A DNA stretch of 64,000 nucleotides from Chromatiales bacterium (GCA_002688175.1 NZCC01000023.1:16592-80591); one strand, 5' to 3'; numbered from the stretch's first letter, positions 19,118 through 28,415 are shown. Notes: generated by a model not told the origin, from the letters alone. Numbers and translations are program-made.

Positions 19118-19135
19118 TGGGTGTCAGACACCAGT
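19118..19135. repeat. Family A palindrome (core 19120-19132)
   Basis: tgggtgtcagacaccag immediately after TAA stop. Confidence 0.88.
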
Positions 19136-19171
19136 GCTCAGGCGAGCATCTGCCGGACACACCACTCTGAA

Positions 19172-19242
19172 GAAAAGGTACCGGGCCTGTTTTCCTATTA
19201 CCCTTGCGCTATCAAGTAAAAAAATAAACCCGGCACCTTTTC
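19172..19242. repeat. Family B inverted pair
   Basis: gaaaaggtaccgggcctgttttcc / aaaaaaataaacccggcacctttt. Confidence 0.8.
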
Positions 19243-19256
19243 TGGAGAAACCTGCG

Positions 19257-20237
19257 ATGCAATGGGAACGATTGCTTAAGGCCGCCCCCTGGGGCAAGCG
19301 TGCCATGCCGCGCGGCGGGCAGATGGACGGCTATTTCTACATCATCAGCGGCCGTGTCGGACCATTCAAAATCTATAGCGATACCTGGCGTAGTCCCGAC
19401 GGGATTAACTGGGAATGCATGTCGAAGCAATCCGGTTGGGGCAAGCGCTGCTATCCTGAAGTCGATGTCGTGCAGGGCCACCTGGTTTTGAACGGCGGCC
19501 AGAGCCTGAATACTTTTTACAACGATGTCTGGCGTTCCGCGGACCAGGGTCGCACCTGGGAACAGGTCTGTGCCGACGCGCCGTGGGGAGTCCGCGCCGG
19601 TCACCACAGCCATGTCATGGATGACGAGATCTACATGTTCGGCGGTGCGCGCAATTCCAATGACCGGATTTTCTACCCGGAACTCTGGGTCAGCGCCGAC
19701 CTTGGCGAAACCTGGGAGCTGCGCTGCGAGTTGCCTGACGACATGGGTCGGGCCGGCATGCAGGTCTGCCACATCGACGGCACGCTTTATTACATGGGCG
19801 GCGATCATGATCGGCCGGTGTTCCTGCCCAATTGGGAAGGTCGCCGCAACGACGTCTGGAAATCAGAAGACAAGGGCGCGACGTGGGAACTGCTCGGGCA
19901 TGCGCCGTGGGTTCGGCGCACCGGGCATCAGGCCGTGGCGCACAACGGTAAGATTGTTGTGATCGGCGGGCACATCGAGGGCCCCAAAGGAGACTCATCG
20001 AAGATCCAGGCGCTCGCTCACGACCTCTGGCTCTGGGATCCGAAGGACGGCATCGACGGTTGGCAGCTCGTCACGAAAAACGTATGGGGCGTTGCAGACG
20101 ATTCATCCTCTGACGGCAAGAGTGACTTTCGAATCGAGGTGCGCGACGACAAGATCTGGACTTTCGGCGGTGACCGCGAGCGGTTTTTGCCCTGGCCGAT
20201 GGACAACGATGTCTGGGTTGCCGACTGGCCTGGCTAA
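19257..20237 (+). CDS. Kelch/BNR-like beta-propeller protein
   Basis: Repeated DVWRSADQGRTWE / ELWVSADLGETWE / DVWKSEDKGATWE Asp-box repeats. Confidence 0.75.
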   Translation: MQWERLLKAAPWGKRAMPRGGQMDGYFYIISGRVGPFKIYSDTWRSPDGINWECMSKQSGWGKRCYPEVDVVQGHLVLNGGQSLNTFYNDVWRSADQGRTWEQVCADAPWGVRAGHHSHVMDDEIYMFGGARNSNDRIFYPELWVSADLGETWELRCELPDDMGRAGMQVCHIDGTLYYMGGDHDRPVFLPNWEGRRNDVWKSEDKGATWELLGHAPWVRRTGHQAVAHNGKIVVIGGHIEGPKGDSSKIQALAHDLWLWDPKDGIDGWQLVTKNVWGVADDSSSDGKSDFRIEVRDDKIWTFGGDRERFLPWPMDNDVWVADWPG

Positions 20238-20239
20238 TG

Positions 20240-20303
20240 GGTGTCAGACACCAATGAACGAAAGATCTGCCCGGTAGACTATTTTTGGTGTCAGACACCA
20301 ATT
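20240..20303. repeat. A-spacer-A composite (cores 20240-20252 and 20287-20299)
   Basis: ggtgtcagacaccaatgaacgaaagatctgcccggtagactatttttggtgtcagacaccaat. Confidence 0.9.
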
Positions 20304-20323
20304 CTTAAGACAGGAATTACACC

Positions 20324-21337
20324 ATGCGAGTCGACCTCATTATTCAACCACACCTCCCGGCGGAGGAGTTTGCCGCGCTCGGTGAACTGGCCGAGCGTTA
20401 CGGTATTTCGGGTGTCTGGGTATCCAATCACCTCGATGGCCGCGATCCGTTCGTGAATTTTGTGCCGCTGGCTCAGCGCACCCGGCAGTTGCGCATGGGG
20501 CCGACGGCACTGAGCCCGTACGAAGAGCATCCGATGCAAATGGCCAAGTTGCTGATGACGCTGAATGAGCTGGCCGGCGGGCGGGCGCAGGTTGCGGTCG
20601 GTGGCGGAGGCGGCACGATCGATTCGATGGGTTTGAAGGCAGTGCGCATGGTGCGCGCGGTGCGTGAGTGTCTCGAGATACTGCACCTGGCGGCTTCACG
20701 CGATCGGGTTTTTTACGAGGGCGAGTTGTTTCAGATGCGCGGGCTTGATACGGGTTGGGCAAAAGCGCCGAAGCCTGCGATCTTTGCTGCGGCGAACGGT
20801 GAGCAGATGCTGCGTATGTCGGCGCGTTATGCCGATGGCATCATGACCAGCGACTTCACGCCGGAACGGCTGCGCTGGGCACGGGGACATATGGACCCGG
20901 TGCTTGAAGAAACGGGTCGCGACAAGCATGCGTTCCCGCTGATCAATTTCTGGGCCTGTCATATCAAGGAAACGCATGAAGAAGCCATGGCTGAAGCGCG
21001 GTTGTACCTGATGGCACGAGGCACGATCTGGGATCCGTATATTTTTGACGTCGTCAACACCGGGGAAGCCGCCGAGATCGCCAAACATTACCCGGCTTTC
21101 GTGAAGGCCTATCGAAAAACAGATGACATCCAGGGCCCGCCGCGTGAACTCGTCAACAAAATTGTCGAACGCGGTGTAACCGCCTGTGCCGCCAGCGAGA
21201 TCGACGGCCAGATCGAACGCTTCAAAGCAATGCATGCGGCGGGCGCGACGGGTGTCGCACTGTGCCTGTATAACGAGCCGGCAGATGCCATCCGGGTGAT
21301 CGGCGAACACATCGTACCGGCGCTTAAAGACCTCTGA
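20324..21337 (+). CDS. LLM-class flavin-dependent (F420/FMN) oxidoreductase
   Basis: Luciferase-like fold sequence, GELAERYGISGVWVSNHL, AVGGGGGTIDSMGLK. Confidence 0.9.
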   Translation: MRVDLIIQPHLPAEEFAALGELAERYGISGVWVSNHLDGRDPFVNFVPLAQRTRQLRMGPTALSPYEEHPMQMAKLLMTLNELAGGRAQVAVGGGGGTIDSMGLKAVRMVRAVRECLEILHLAASRDRVFYEGELFQMRGLDTGWAKAPKPAIFAAANGEQMLRMSARYADGIMTSDFTPERLRWARGHMDPVLEETGRDKHAFPLINFWACHIKETHEEAMAEARLYLMARGTIWDPYIFDVVNTGEAAEIAKHYPAFVKAYRKTDDIQGPPRELVNKIVERGVTACAASEIDGQIERFKAMHAAGATGVALCLYNEPADAIRVIGEHIVPALKDL

Positions 21338-21467
21338 AGAAATTGGTGAAGAAATTGGTGTCAGACACCAATGAACGGACACCAATGAACGGAAGATCCT
21401 CCTGGTAGATTATTTTTGGTGTCAGACATCAATGCTTGATTGAATTAGATTTGGTGTCTGACACCAA
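21336..21467. repeat. A-spacer-A composite, second copy, plus third A (cores 21357-21369, 21418-21430 degenerate, 21453-21465)
   Basis: Includes tandem duplications GAAGAAATTGGT x2 and GACACCAATGAACG x2. Confidence 0.9.
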
Positions 21468-21502
21468 TTCCAAGCCTGTAAATTTTAATATATAAGAGCA
21501 CC

Positions 21503-22618
21503 ATGCAAAAACAATCAAAAAAGTTTTATTTCTTTTCCGGACTACTCGGCTTCTTCGTTGTCCTGACGCTGCTCGTCTTGTTCAAGACCGGGCCGGTTAG
21601 CGGGCCGCTTAAGACGCAGGGCGATATTGTGCTGGCGACGGCCGCCGAGGTGCCCGGGGTCACTTGTCGTGAACAGACAATCCCGGTGCAGCTCAGCGCC
21701 GATGCGTGGTTCACCTATGATGCGGTTGGCACGCTGTGCTGGACCGGGGTGCCAGAGGGCAAGACGCTGGCGGTCATGGTGTCGGGGGCCGGTTACGGCT
21801 CGGTTTACTGGGATTTTCCCTATCAGCCCAACACGTATTCTTTCACCCGCGCCGCACTCAGGCGGGGGCTGGCGACGTTTAACTTCGATCGGCTCGGCAT
21901 GGGACGCAGCGATCGACCGTTCGGCCTGTGGCTGGGTGTCGATAACCAGGCGCAGGTATTGGAACAGATTATCGCGACGCTGAAAGGCGAGCATAGATTT
22001 ACCTCGGTAGTGACGCTCGGTCATTCGTTCGGTTCGACAATTACTCTGGCGCATGCGTTGGCCTGGCCGCAAAGTGTCGATGGCATCGTGCTGACCGGGT
22101 TTGTGCACAACTCCAATCCCGGTTTTAACCTCGCGATGCGCGACGGGGTAGATCTTGCCGTATTGGAGGGCCCATTTGCGGGCGCCATCGTTGATCCGAC
22201 TTACCTGCTGTCCAAGGCAGACAGTCGTGGCGATCTTTTCTATACGACCAGCAACGTCGATCCGGTGGTCGTGCAGATCGATGAACTCAATCGGCAGACC
22301 ACCACCATTGGTGAAGTGGTCACCATGGCGAAATACTTTAAAGACCAGTCAAAAGCGTTGACGGTCCCCGCCTTCACCCTCATCGGTGAGGACGACTTTG
22401 TTGTCTGCGGTGGTGCCGTGGAGTGCACGGATCATGAGACCATTGTGGCCTGGGAATCGGCCTTCTTCCCGCCGGCTGCCTGCCATGAAATTGTGGTCCT
22501 CGATGACACCAACCACAACGCTAACCTGCACCTGAATGCCCCAGGCAACTTTCAGCTGATGCTCGACTGGATCGATCGGCGCATTGGCACTGCCGGGTCG
22601 CCGCCGGAAGCCTGTTGA
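21503..22618 (+). CDS. Alpha/beta-hydrolase family protein
   Basis: LGHSFGSTITLA nucleophile elbow; N-terminal TM/signal. Confidence 0.85.
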   Translation: MQKQSKKFYFFSGLLGFFVVLTLLVLFKTGPVSGPLKTQGDIVLATAAEVPGVTCREQTIPVQLSADAWFTYDAVGTLCWTGVPEGKTLAVMVSGAGYGSVYWDFPYQPNTYSFTRAALRRGLATFNFDRLGMGRSDRPFGLWLGVDNQAQVLEQIIATLKGEHRFTSVVTLGHSFGSTITLAHALAWPQSVDGIVLTGFVHNSNPGFNLAMRDGVDLAVLEGPFAGAIVDPTYLLSKADSRGDLFYTTSNVDPVVVQIDELNRQTTTIGEVVTMAKYFKDQSKALTVPAFTLIGEDDFVVCGGAVECTDHETIVAWESAFFPPAACHEIVVLDDTNHNANLHLNAPGNFQLMLDWIDRRIGTAGSPPEAC

Positions 22619-22624
22619 GCTGAA

Positions 22625-22641
22625 GGGGTGTCTGACACCAG
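22625..22641. repeat. Family A palindrome (core 22627-22639)
   Basis: ggggtgtctgacaccagc between convergent stops. Confidence 0.85.
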
Positions 22642-22643
22642 CC

Positions 22644-24524
22644 TCAGGTCTTCAGCAATCCTTCCAGGTGATCCAGGTCATTGACGACCCGCCAGCGCCC
22701 GCCACCTTCGACGACCTGCGTTTCCCAGTCTTTCAGGCGATCCAGGTATTCACGCGGGTCGACATTGTCGCTTCTCAGCTTCGTGACGTTCAGCGCGACG
22801 ACGTCGAAGCCGTCCAGGTTTAACGGGATGTCGCGGACATAGCCTGATAACAGGTCTTCCTTCAGGTCGGAGAAGATGAAGATCGTCTTGTGGCCCGGAT
22901 TTTTCTCGTTCAGGAACTCGATCGCCTGCAGCAAACCACCGGTGATGTCGGTATACGGCGCCGATTCTGCGTTGCGGGCAAATTGATCAATGTGATCGGC
23001 GAACAGGCGCTTCTGTCCGTTCGCGGCACTCGGTCGATCCTCGAAGGTAGCCTTCACGATGATGTCCTTCTCGCCGGTGTGGTCGCGATGACGTTGCTGA
23101 AGGCGGCTCTCGAGCCATAGCGGCAGGCACAACGGCAGGTCGTAAAGCTGCTCGGCAAGCGCGCCGGCATGTTTGCAGCCGTTGCCCAGCACGCGCATCG
23201 TGGCCGCCAGCAGGCTTAAGAAACCCATCGCCATAATGCCGAGCACGGTTCGTGACGACTGGACGAACGTTTCCAGCGGGATGGCGACAAAGACCAGCGC
23301 GAACGGCAGGATGAAGCCCATGCCCATTTGCGCGGCAGTCGTAATCCACAGGTCATTGCTGGTTAGCATCAGTGCGTCGTCACCACGCAACAGTGCGCTG
23401 GTGGCCAGTTCGTCCTGTAGCAGGATCTCACGCATATAGGCGAGGCCGGCCTCGATGCTGGCCAGCATGATCAGGATGCCGAATGTAATCCAGAGCATCC
23501 TGACGCGCAGCTTGTCCGGCAGCGCGCCGATGACCGGGAACAGTCGCGTGATGCGCAGCGACTCCATCAGGAACAGGCCCATCGAGATTTCCACCATGAT
23601 AATGACCAGGGCGGCGATGTCAGCGGTGCGAAAGTTACCGATGAAATTGGTTCCGCCGACCATTTCGGCCATCGGTCGTGCGATCAGCGAGAAGTTGATC
23701 GCAGCGCCGCCGACCGCGATGGCGAGCACAAACGCGGAGATGAAGAAATAGACCAGCGCGGACGATGACAGGATCGAGACCGCCCGGTCGGAGCGGCGCA
23801 ATATGTCTTCATACTCCGACATGTGCCGGTCGATGGTGATGGATCGGTTTAACAGGCTCTCAACATTCTTGTTCACCTGTCCGAGCATTTGTTGAATGTT
23901 GCGCCAGTGCGGGACCATGTTCCGCAGCAGGTCATGCCGCTTCGCGGTGGCGGCGTGGTACGCGACCATCGCCTCTTCGTGCGCTTTGACCAGTGATTTG
24001 TGAATGTCGCTGAGCACGTTGCCGGCACCGATGCCCTGGCGGGAATCGATTTTGGCGACGGCCTCGACTGCCTTCGCCCACGCCGGCGGATCCGGGGGGA
24101 CTTCGATGGCCCGCTGATGGTCTTCCTCGATACTCTGGATGACCTCATTGAGCCTGCGGTTCAGCGTGGGATAGGTCGTCAGGTCCTTGTTGACCGTGTT
24201 GTTGATGCGCTCGAATTCTCTCTCAATCGCCCGTTCCTTGGCCTCGCGACCGGCAGCCAGCAGCACCTCCCGATTGCGCGCTGCAAGCCGCGTCTCGGCC
24301 TGCGACACAGATGTGGCGCCGAGGCGGAAAGCGCTGTGCAATGCGGAACTGACGGCACGAATAGCCTGGTGCGCGGTCGAGCGCGCCAGGTACAGCACGG
24401 CAACGGTCAGCGCCAATAACAAGATGGCGGAGATCGCGGGATAGGGTGTGATGCCCAGTAGTTTTGATACCAACACGATCATGTCTCCCTTTATCAATGA
24501 GCGAACGACACGGCGCATACCCAT
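22644..24524 (-). CDS. Large multi-TM membrane protein with coiled-coil and C-terminal VWA-like cytoplasmic domain; function unknown
   Basis: Several TM segments; C-terminal TGGLLQAIEFLNEKNPGHKTIFIFSDLKEDL resembles a VWA core; downstream of a c-di-GMP-I riboswitch. Confidence 0.6.
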   Translation of the reverse strand: MGMRRVVRSLIKGDMIVLVSKLLGITPYPAISAILLLALTVAVLYLARSTAHQAIRAVSSALHSAFRLGATSVSQAETRLAARNREVLLAAGREAKERAIEREFERINNTVNKDLTTYPTLNRRLNEVIQSIEEDHQRAIEVPPDPPAWAKAVEAVAKIDSRQGIGAGNVLSDIHKSLVKAHEEAMVAYHAATAKRHDLLRNMVPHWRNIQQMLGQVNKNVESLLNRSITIDRHMSEYEDILRRSDRAVSILSSSALVYFFISAFVLAIAVGGAAINFSLIARPMAEMVGGTNFIGNFRTADIAALVIIMVEISMGLFLMESLRITRLFPVIGALPDKLRVRMLWITFGILIMLASIEAGLAYMREILLQDELATSALLRGDDALMLTSNDLWITTAAQMGMGFILPFALVFVAIPLETFVQSSRTVLGIMAMGFLSLLAATMRVLGNGCKHAGALAEQLYDLPLCLPLWLESRLQQRHRDHTGEKDIIVKATFEDRPSAANGQKRLFADHIDQFARNAESAPYTDITGGLLQAIEFLNEKNPGHKTIFIFSDLKEDLLSGYVRDIPLNLDGFDVVALNVTKLRSDNVDPREYLDRLKDWETQVVEGGGRWRVVNDLDHLEGLLKT

Positions 24525-24604
24525 TCGGTATGAACGGGTTGTCTACAGAAAAAGGGAACTTGAAGGCGAGAGTGACGACAACGTTTACGCCCGACTGGCT
24601 TGTA

Positions 24605-24688
24605 ACGTTACCGGCAACCCCGCTGTCATAGGTGATCCCTTAGACCGGTGGCTTTGCGACCCTTCCTTTCGAAAGGTGTGCCCTTGTT
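24605..24688 (-). ncRNA. Cyclic-di-GMP-I (GEMM-I) riboswitch
   Basis: Reverse strand: CAAGGGCACACCTTTCGAAAGGAAGGGTCGCAAAGCCACCGGTCTAAGGGATCACCTATGACAGCGGGGTTGCCGGTAAC; matches conserved GGGCAnACC, GAAA tetraloop stem, CGCAAAGCC..CGG.CTAA and CAGCGGGGTTnCCG. Confidence 0.93.
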
Positions 24689-24801
24689 CAACAGGAGCGC
24701 AGGTTGTCATGTGCCGGGACACAGTGCCAACTGTGAAACTGCATAATGCGAATATTAACCGGGGTTAGGTAAAACAAATGTTTTAACTTAAGGGGAAAGA
24801 A

Positions 24802-24820
24802 TGGGTGTCAGACACCAATT
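24802..24820. repeat. Family A palindrome (core 24804-24816)
   Basis: tgggtgtcagacaccaatt. Confidence 0.88.
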
Positions 24821-24879
24821 ATTCCCGTGTACTATGTGCACACGTTGCAACTTAGTAAGAGTACGGCCAGTCGTTACCT

Positions 24880-25776
24880 ATGCCGGAAGGACCTGAAATT
24901 CGTCGCGCGGCCGATCAGATTTCTGCGGCACTCGCAGGCAAATCGCTGGAGAAGGTGTTTTTTGCTCCGGGTTCATTTCCAAAACTTGCCCGTCGTTCCG
25001 GAGAACTGATCGGCCAGCACGTTCTGCACGTCGACACTCACGGCAAAGCCATGCTGACCCGTCTCGACGGGGGGCAAACCATCTACAGCCACAATCAACT
25101 CTACGGTCGCTGGCGGGTTTGCCCGCGGGGAACGCTGCCGGATACGAAACGCTCGTTGCGTCTGGCGCTGCATACCGCCGATCAGAGTGCCTTGCTCTAC
25201 AGTGCATCAGAGATTGAACTGCTGAGTGTCGATGAACAGGCGCGCCATCCGTATCTGTCCAGGCTGGGACCAGATGCCCTGAACAGGAATCTTGACTGGA
25301 CAATGTTGCGTGATCGCACCATATCGCCGGAATTCAGGCGACGCAGTCTGGCTGCTTTGTATGTGGATCAGCATTACCTGGCCGGGCTGGGCGACTATTT
25401 GCGTTCGGAAATACTGTTTGCAGCCCGGTTAAATCCATGGAGCAAGCCTGGTGAGCTTTCAGCAAAGGAGCTGTCACGCCTGAGCCGGCAAACACTCGGC
25501 ATTACGCAACGCAGTTACAGGACCGGTGGTCTTACCAATCCACCCAGGCTGATTACCCGGCTGAGGGCGGAATGGCTCTCCACTCACCAGCGGCCCGATC
25601 CTGAAACCGGAGACTCAGTATCATCAAACCAGAAAGCACGGGTAGATAAGGAGGCCATTCGCTTTGCGGTATTTCGCCGTGGCGGCGAGCCTTGTTACAC
25701 CTGTGATGCAACGATTGAGCGGGTCAATGTAAGTGGGCGGGCGCTTTATTATTGTCCGGTCTGTCAGGGTAAATAG
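24880..25776 (+). CDS. nei: Endonuclease VIII (Fpg/Nei family DNA glycosylase)
   Basis: N-terminal (M)PEGPEIRRAAD, C-terminal zinc finger CYTCDATIERVNVSGRALYYCPVCQ. Confidence 0.92.
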   Translation: MPEGPEIRRAADQISAALAGKSLEKVFFAPGSFPKLARRSGELIGQHVLHVDTHGKAMLTRLDGGQTIYSHNQLYGRWRVCPRGTLPDTKRSLRLALHTADQSALLYSASEIELLSVDEQARHPYLSRLGPDALNRNLDWTMLRDRTISPEFRRRSLAALYVDQHYLAGLGDYLRSEILFAARLNPWSKPGELSAKELSRLSRQTLGITQRSYRTGGLTNPPRLITRLRAEWLSTHQRPDPETGDSVSSNQKARVDKEAIRFAVFRRGGEPCYTCDATIERVNVSGRALYYCPVCQGK

Positions 25777-25791
25777 ACCCGGTACCTTTTC
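25769..25791. repeat. Family B repeat (single) containing the nei stop codon
   Basis: gtaaatagacccggtaccttttc. Confidence 0.7.
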
Positions 25792-25798
25792 TTTTTCC

Positions 25799-26518
25799 CT
25801 AATACATATTCGCCGCTTCGATCAGGCAGGTGGTTTCTTCACCGTAGACGCTTACGACCATGTGCCGGTCCGGATCAAGACGTTTAACTGTTTTGCCGAT
25901 TTTTTCACGTTGTTGCCGGCGGGCGGCACCTTGTTCCGGGGATAATGGCCGGCCATTTTTGTACATGTTTAGCCAGGCATCAAAATAGCGTTCACCGTAG
26001 GCTTCAATGGCCGGCAAATGATCTTCCGGTATGCTGAATACGAGCAGAAAAACAGGAGAGCTGAAGGCCCGCATATGCACCATTCGTGACGGTTGGAGCA
26101 CGAAGCGATCATCAAGGCGCGCGGCTTCGTAAATCTCGGCAACCGGTGCGTATTGCTCCAGGTAAGTATCAATATCTGCCAATACATCAAAATCGGGGAA
26201 CAGGTCCATCGACACCTGGCTGCCCTGGGCCATGAGCATGCCCTCGAACAGGAAGCGCGGGATATCGTATTGAGGATCGGGAATGAGATGGAAATTGAAA
26301 TAGCGCATGCCCGGCATCATGTCGATTGACACGCTGGTGCCTTTTTTCAGGCGCTCGCCGGTAAATGCCTTGACATAGCCGGTGCTTTCGCCGGCGAGGT
26401 TTTTCAGGTCGAGCAGTTGTGAGTGTTGTTCTATCGGCTGGGCTTCGAGTTCGGTCATCATGCGTTGTTCGAGGGCTTGGCCCAGTGTGGCTATAGGGCT
26501 GGTCGGAGCGTCGGTCAT
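25799..26518 (-). CDS. Uncharacterised protein; possible ferredoxin-dependent bilin reductase/RCC-reductase-like fold
   Basis: FNFHLIPDPQYDIPRFLFEGMLMAQGSQVSMDLFPDFD and C-terminal YFDAWLNMYKNG...RQQREKIGKTVKRLDPDRHMVVSVYGEE resemble FDBR sequence architecture (by eye only). Confidence 0.45.
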   Translation of the reverse strand: MTDAPTSPIATLGQALEQRMMTELEAQPIEQHSQLLDLKNLAGESTGYVKAFTGERLKKGTSVSIDMMPGMRYFNFHLIPDPQYDIPRFLFEGMLMAQGSQVSMDLFPDFDVLADIDTYLEQYAPVAEIYEAARLDDRFVLQPSRMVHMRAFSSPVFLLVFSIPEDHLPAIEAYGERYFDAWLNMYKNGRPLSPEQGAARRQQREKIGKTVKRLDPDRHMVVSVYGEETTCLIEAANMY

Positions 26519-26573
26519 TGTGTGTTACCTCGGAAAATAAATGGGTCGGCATTCAAGCTAAGGCTCAAGTGGT

Positions 26574-27875
26574 CTACACCGTAACCTGTTGCTGGTCCGG
26601 CAACCGGCTGATCAGGATGGCGGCAATAAACAACAGTACGTTGATGAATCCGACCAGTACGAACGGGGCGGCAGGACTGATCGAATCGAAAATGCGTCCG
26701 CCGACGCTGGTAATAAACATGACGCCGGCAGCGCCGAAAAATGAAAACATGCCGATGATCGAACCCCGGTTTACCGCCGATGCTTCTTGCCCGATGAGCG
26801 TCTGGCTGGCCGTGATGGCACTCATCTGGCCGATACCGAGCAGTACCGCGGCAGGATACATCCAGCCACCGAGCGGATCGGGGATCAGCCCCATCACCGA
26901 ATAGCCGATGGCGCACAGGAACATGGCCAGTGCCATGGCCCGGGTCCGGTCGAGCCGGTCGTTGATGAAACCGGCGATCGGCGCCCAGATGAGTGCACTG
27001 CTCATGGCCAGGGCGAAGAAACCACCCGCGGCACGCATGGCATCTTCGGGGTTCATGCCGGCGGCAATCGCAGTCTGGTTGAGCCACAGGGTAAAGAATG
27101 TACCGACAACGACGAGGTCCGCGCGGGCGACAAACGCGCTGCCATATGCCAATGCAATGAGTGGGTTCTGCCGGCCGGCACGCAGTCCCTGGATCATGCT
27201 GCGGGCAAAGGAAGTGGGTCGGCCGGGTTGCGGTGGTCGGCCGCCTTTCAGTCCCAGGCGAACCAGGACTGCCAGGAAGAGTGCGAGGCCGGCCATCGTG
27301 AACATCGTGTTGCGGCCCGCGGCCAGTTCACTCATGCCCGCATCTACATACCAGTAGGGCAGGCGCGAGAAAACGACGCCAATCAAAACCGCACCGATAC
27401 CGATGGCAAAGCCGGTCAGGCCGACGAGTTTGCCGCGCGAACTTTCCGCCGGGTAGTCGGCCTGCACGGCTTGCACCAGGACATTGACGATCGCGATACC
27501 AAAGGCCAGGAAGATGCGAGTGGCCGTCAGGGTGGTGACGCTGTCGACCATGCCATACAGGCCGTAACCGATCCCGAGGATCAGCGCGCCGACGGCAAAA
27601 ATTCCGCGTCGACCGAGACGATCAGACAGGACGCCGACGGCCGCACTCAACGCCAGCACGATAACCTCGCTATAAAACATCATGTCGCCGCTGACCTGCC
27701 CCTGCTGGTCTACCGCCAGGCCAATCTGAACGGTTAATACATACGGTTGTATGACGCTGATAAATGTCGTCAGGCTGATACTGATAAAGGCCGCAAACAG
27801 GAAACTTCCGGCATGCAGGGGCAGGATGCCGTTTGCCAGCTCAATGGGCCCGAGTCGGTGCGGTTTATCGGGCAT
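26574..27875 (-). CDS. MFS transporter
   Basis: 12-TM protein, VLSDRLGRRGIFAVGALIL motif. Confidence 0.9.
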   Translation of the reverse strand: MPDKPHRLGPIELANGILPLHAGSFLFAAFISISLTTFISVIQPYVLTVQIGLAVDQQGQVSGDMMFYSEVIVLALSAAVGVLSDRLGRRGIFAVGALILGIGYGLYGMVDSVTTLTATRIFLAFGIAIVNVLVQAVQADYPAESSRGKLVGLTGFAIGIGAVLIGVVFSRLPYWYVDAGMSELAAGRNTMFTMAGLALFLAVLVRLGLKGGRPPQPGRPTSFARSMIQGLRAGRQNPLIALAYGSAFVARADLVVVGTFFTLWLNQTAIAAGMNPEDAMRAAGGFFALAMSSALIWAPIAGFINDRLDRTRAMALAMFLCAIGYSVMGLIPDPLGGWMYPAAVLLGIGQMSAITASQTLIGQEASAVNRGSIIGMFSFFGAAGVMFITSVGGRIFDSISPAAPFVLVGFINVLLFIAAILISRLPDQQQVTV

Positions 27876-27921
27876 GCTTCATCATCCTGTTCACTGCCAT
27901 CCTGCCGATGGTATCGGGGAA

Positions 27922-27940
27922 TGGGTGTCAGACACCAATT
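27922..27940. repeat. Family A palindrome (core 27924-27936); shortened relative ATTGGTggcACCAATT at 27961-27976
   Basis: tgggtgtcagacaccaatt. Confidence 0.88.
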
Positions 27941-27995
27941 TATTGCTGCTCTGTGCGATCATTGGTGGCACCAATTGCGAATTGGGGAAAGAGTT

Positions 27996-28376
27996 ATGCC
28001 AGGATTTTTTGTAAGAACGCTGATTACGGCTATCGGGCTTTGGTTTGCCGATGCCATTGTGCCGGGTATTGATATCACCACGTCGGGTACCCTGATACTC
28101 GCGGCACTGCTGATGGGCCTGGTCAATGCCCTGGTGCGGCCCATTGCCATATTGATGACGCTGCCGCTCACGATCGTGACGCTGGGGGTTTTCCTGCTGG
28201 TCATCAATGCCGCGATGTTCGGTTTGGTAGCGGCGTTGCTGGGTGGCTTTCACGTCAGCGGTTTTTTCGCCGCCTTAATGGGATGGCTGATCGTCTCTGT
28301 CACTGCCATAGTGGCGTCATGGTTCATCGGGTCCAATGGACGCTATGAAGTGCTGATCATCGACCGTCGCCGGTAG
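27996..28376 (+). CDS. Phage-holin-family-like small membrane protein
   Basis: 4-TM protein; LMGLVNALVRPIAILMTLPLTIVTLGVFLLVINAAMFGLVAALLGGF. Confidence 0.85.
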   Translation: MPGFFVRTLITAIGLWFADAIVPGIDITTSGTLILAALLMGLVNALVRPIAILMTLPLTIVTLGVFLLVINAAMFGLVAALLGGFHVSGFFAALMGWLIVSVTAIVASWFIGSNGRYEVLIIDRRR

Positions 28377-28392
28377 TGGTGTCAGACACCAA
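28377..28392. repeat. Family A palindrome abutting TAG stop (core 28378-28390)
   Basis: tggtgtcagacaccaa. Confidence 0.9.
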
Positions 28393-28415
28393 ATACTCGT
28401 AGTAAAATTTCTCCC

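Noticed and set aside
5161-20301. Short ORFs beginning MVSDTN/MSDTN (5161, 6654, 4545, 20241, 20301) and peptides WCLTPI/WCQTPI/GVRHQ
   Set aside because: These are translations of the family A palindrome in different frames, not conserved proteins.
20240-21467. CRISPR-like spacing of repeated palindromes
   Set aside because: Spacing is irregular, spacers are themselves repeated rather than unique, elements flank genes, and there are no cas genes.
26787-27737. 316-aa ORF on + strand
   Set aside because: Fully antisense to the MFS transporter 26574..27875; composition typical of a shadow ORF.
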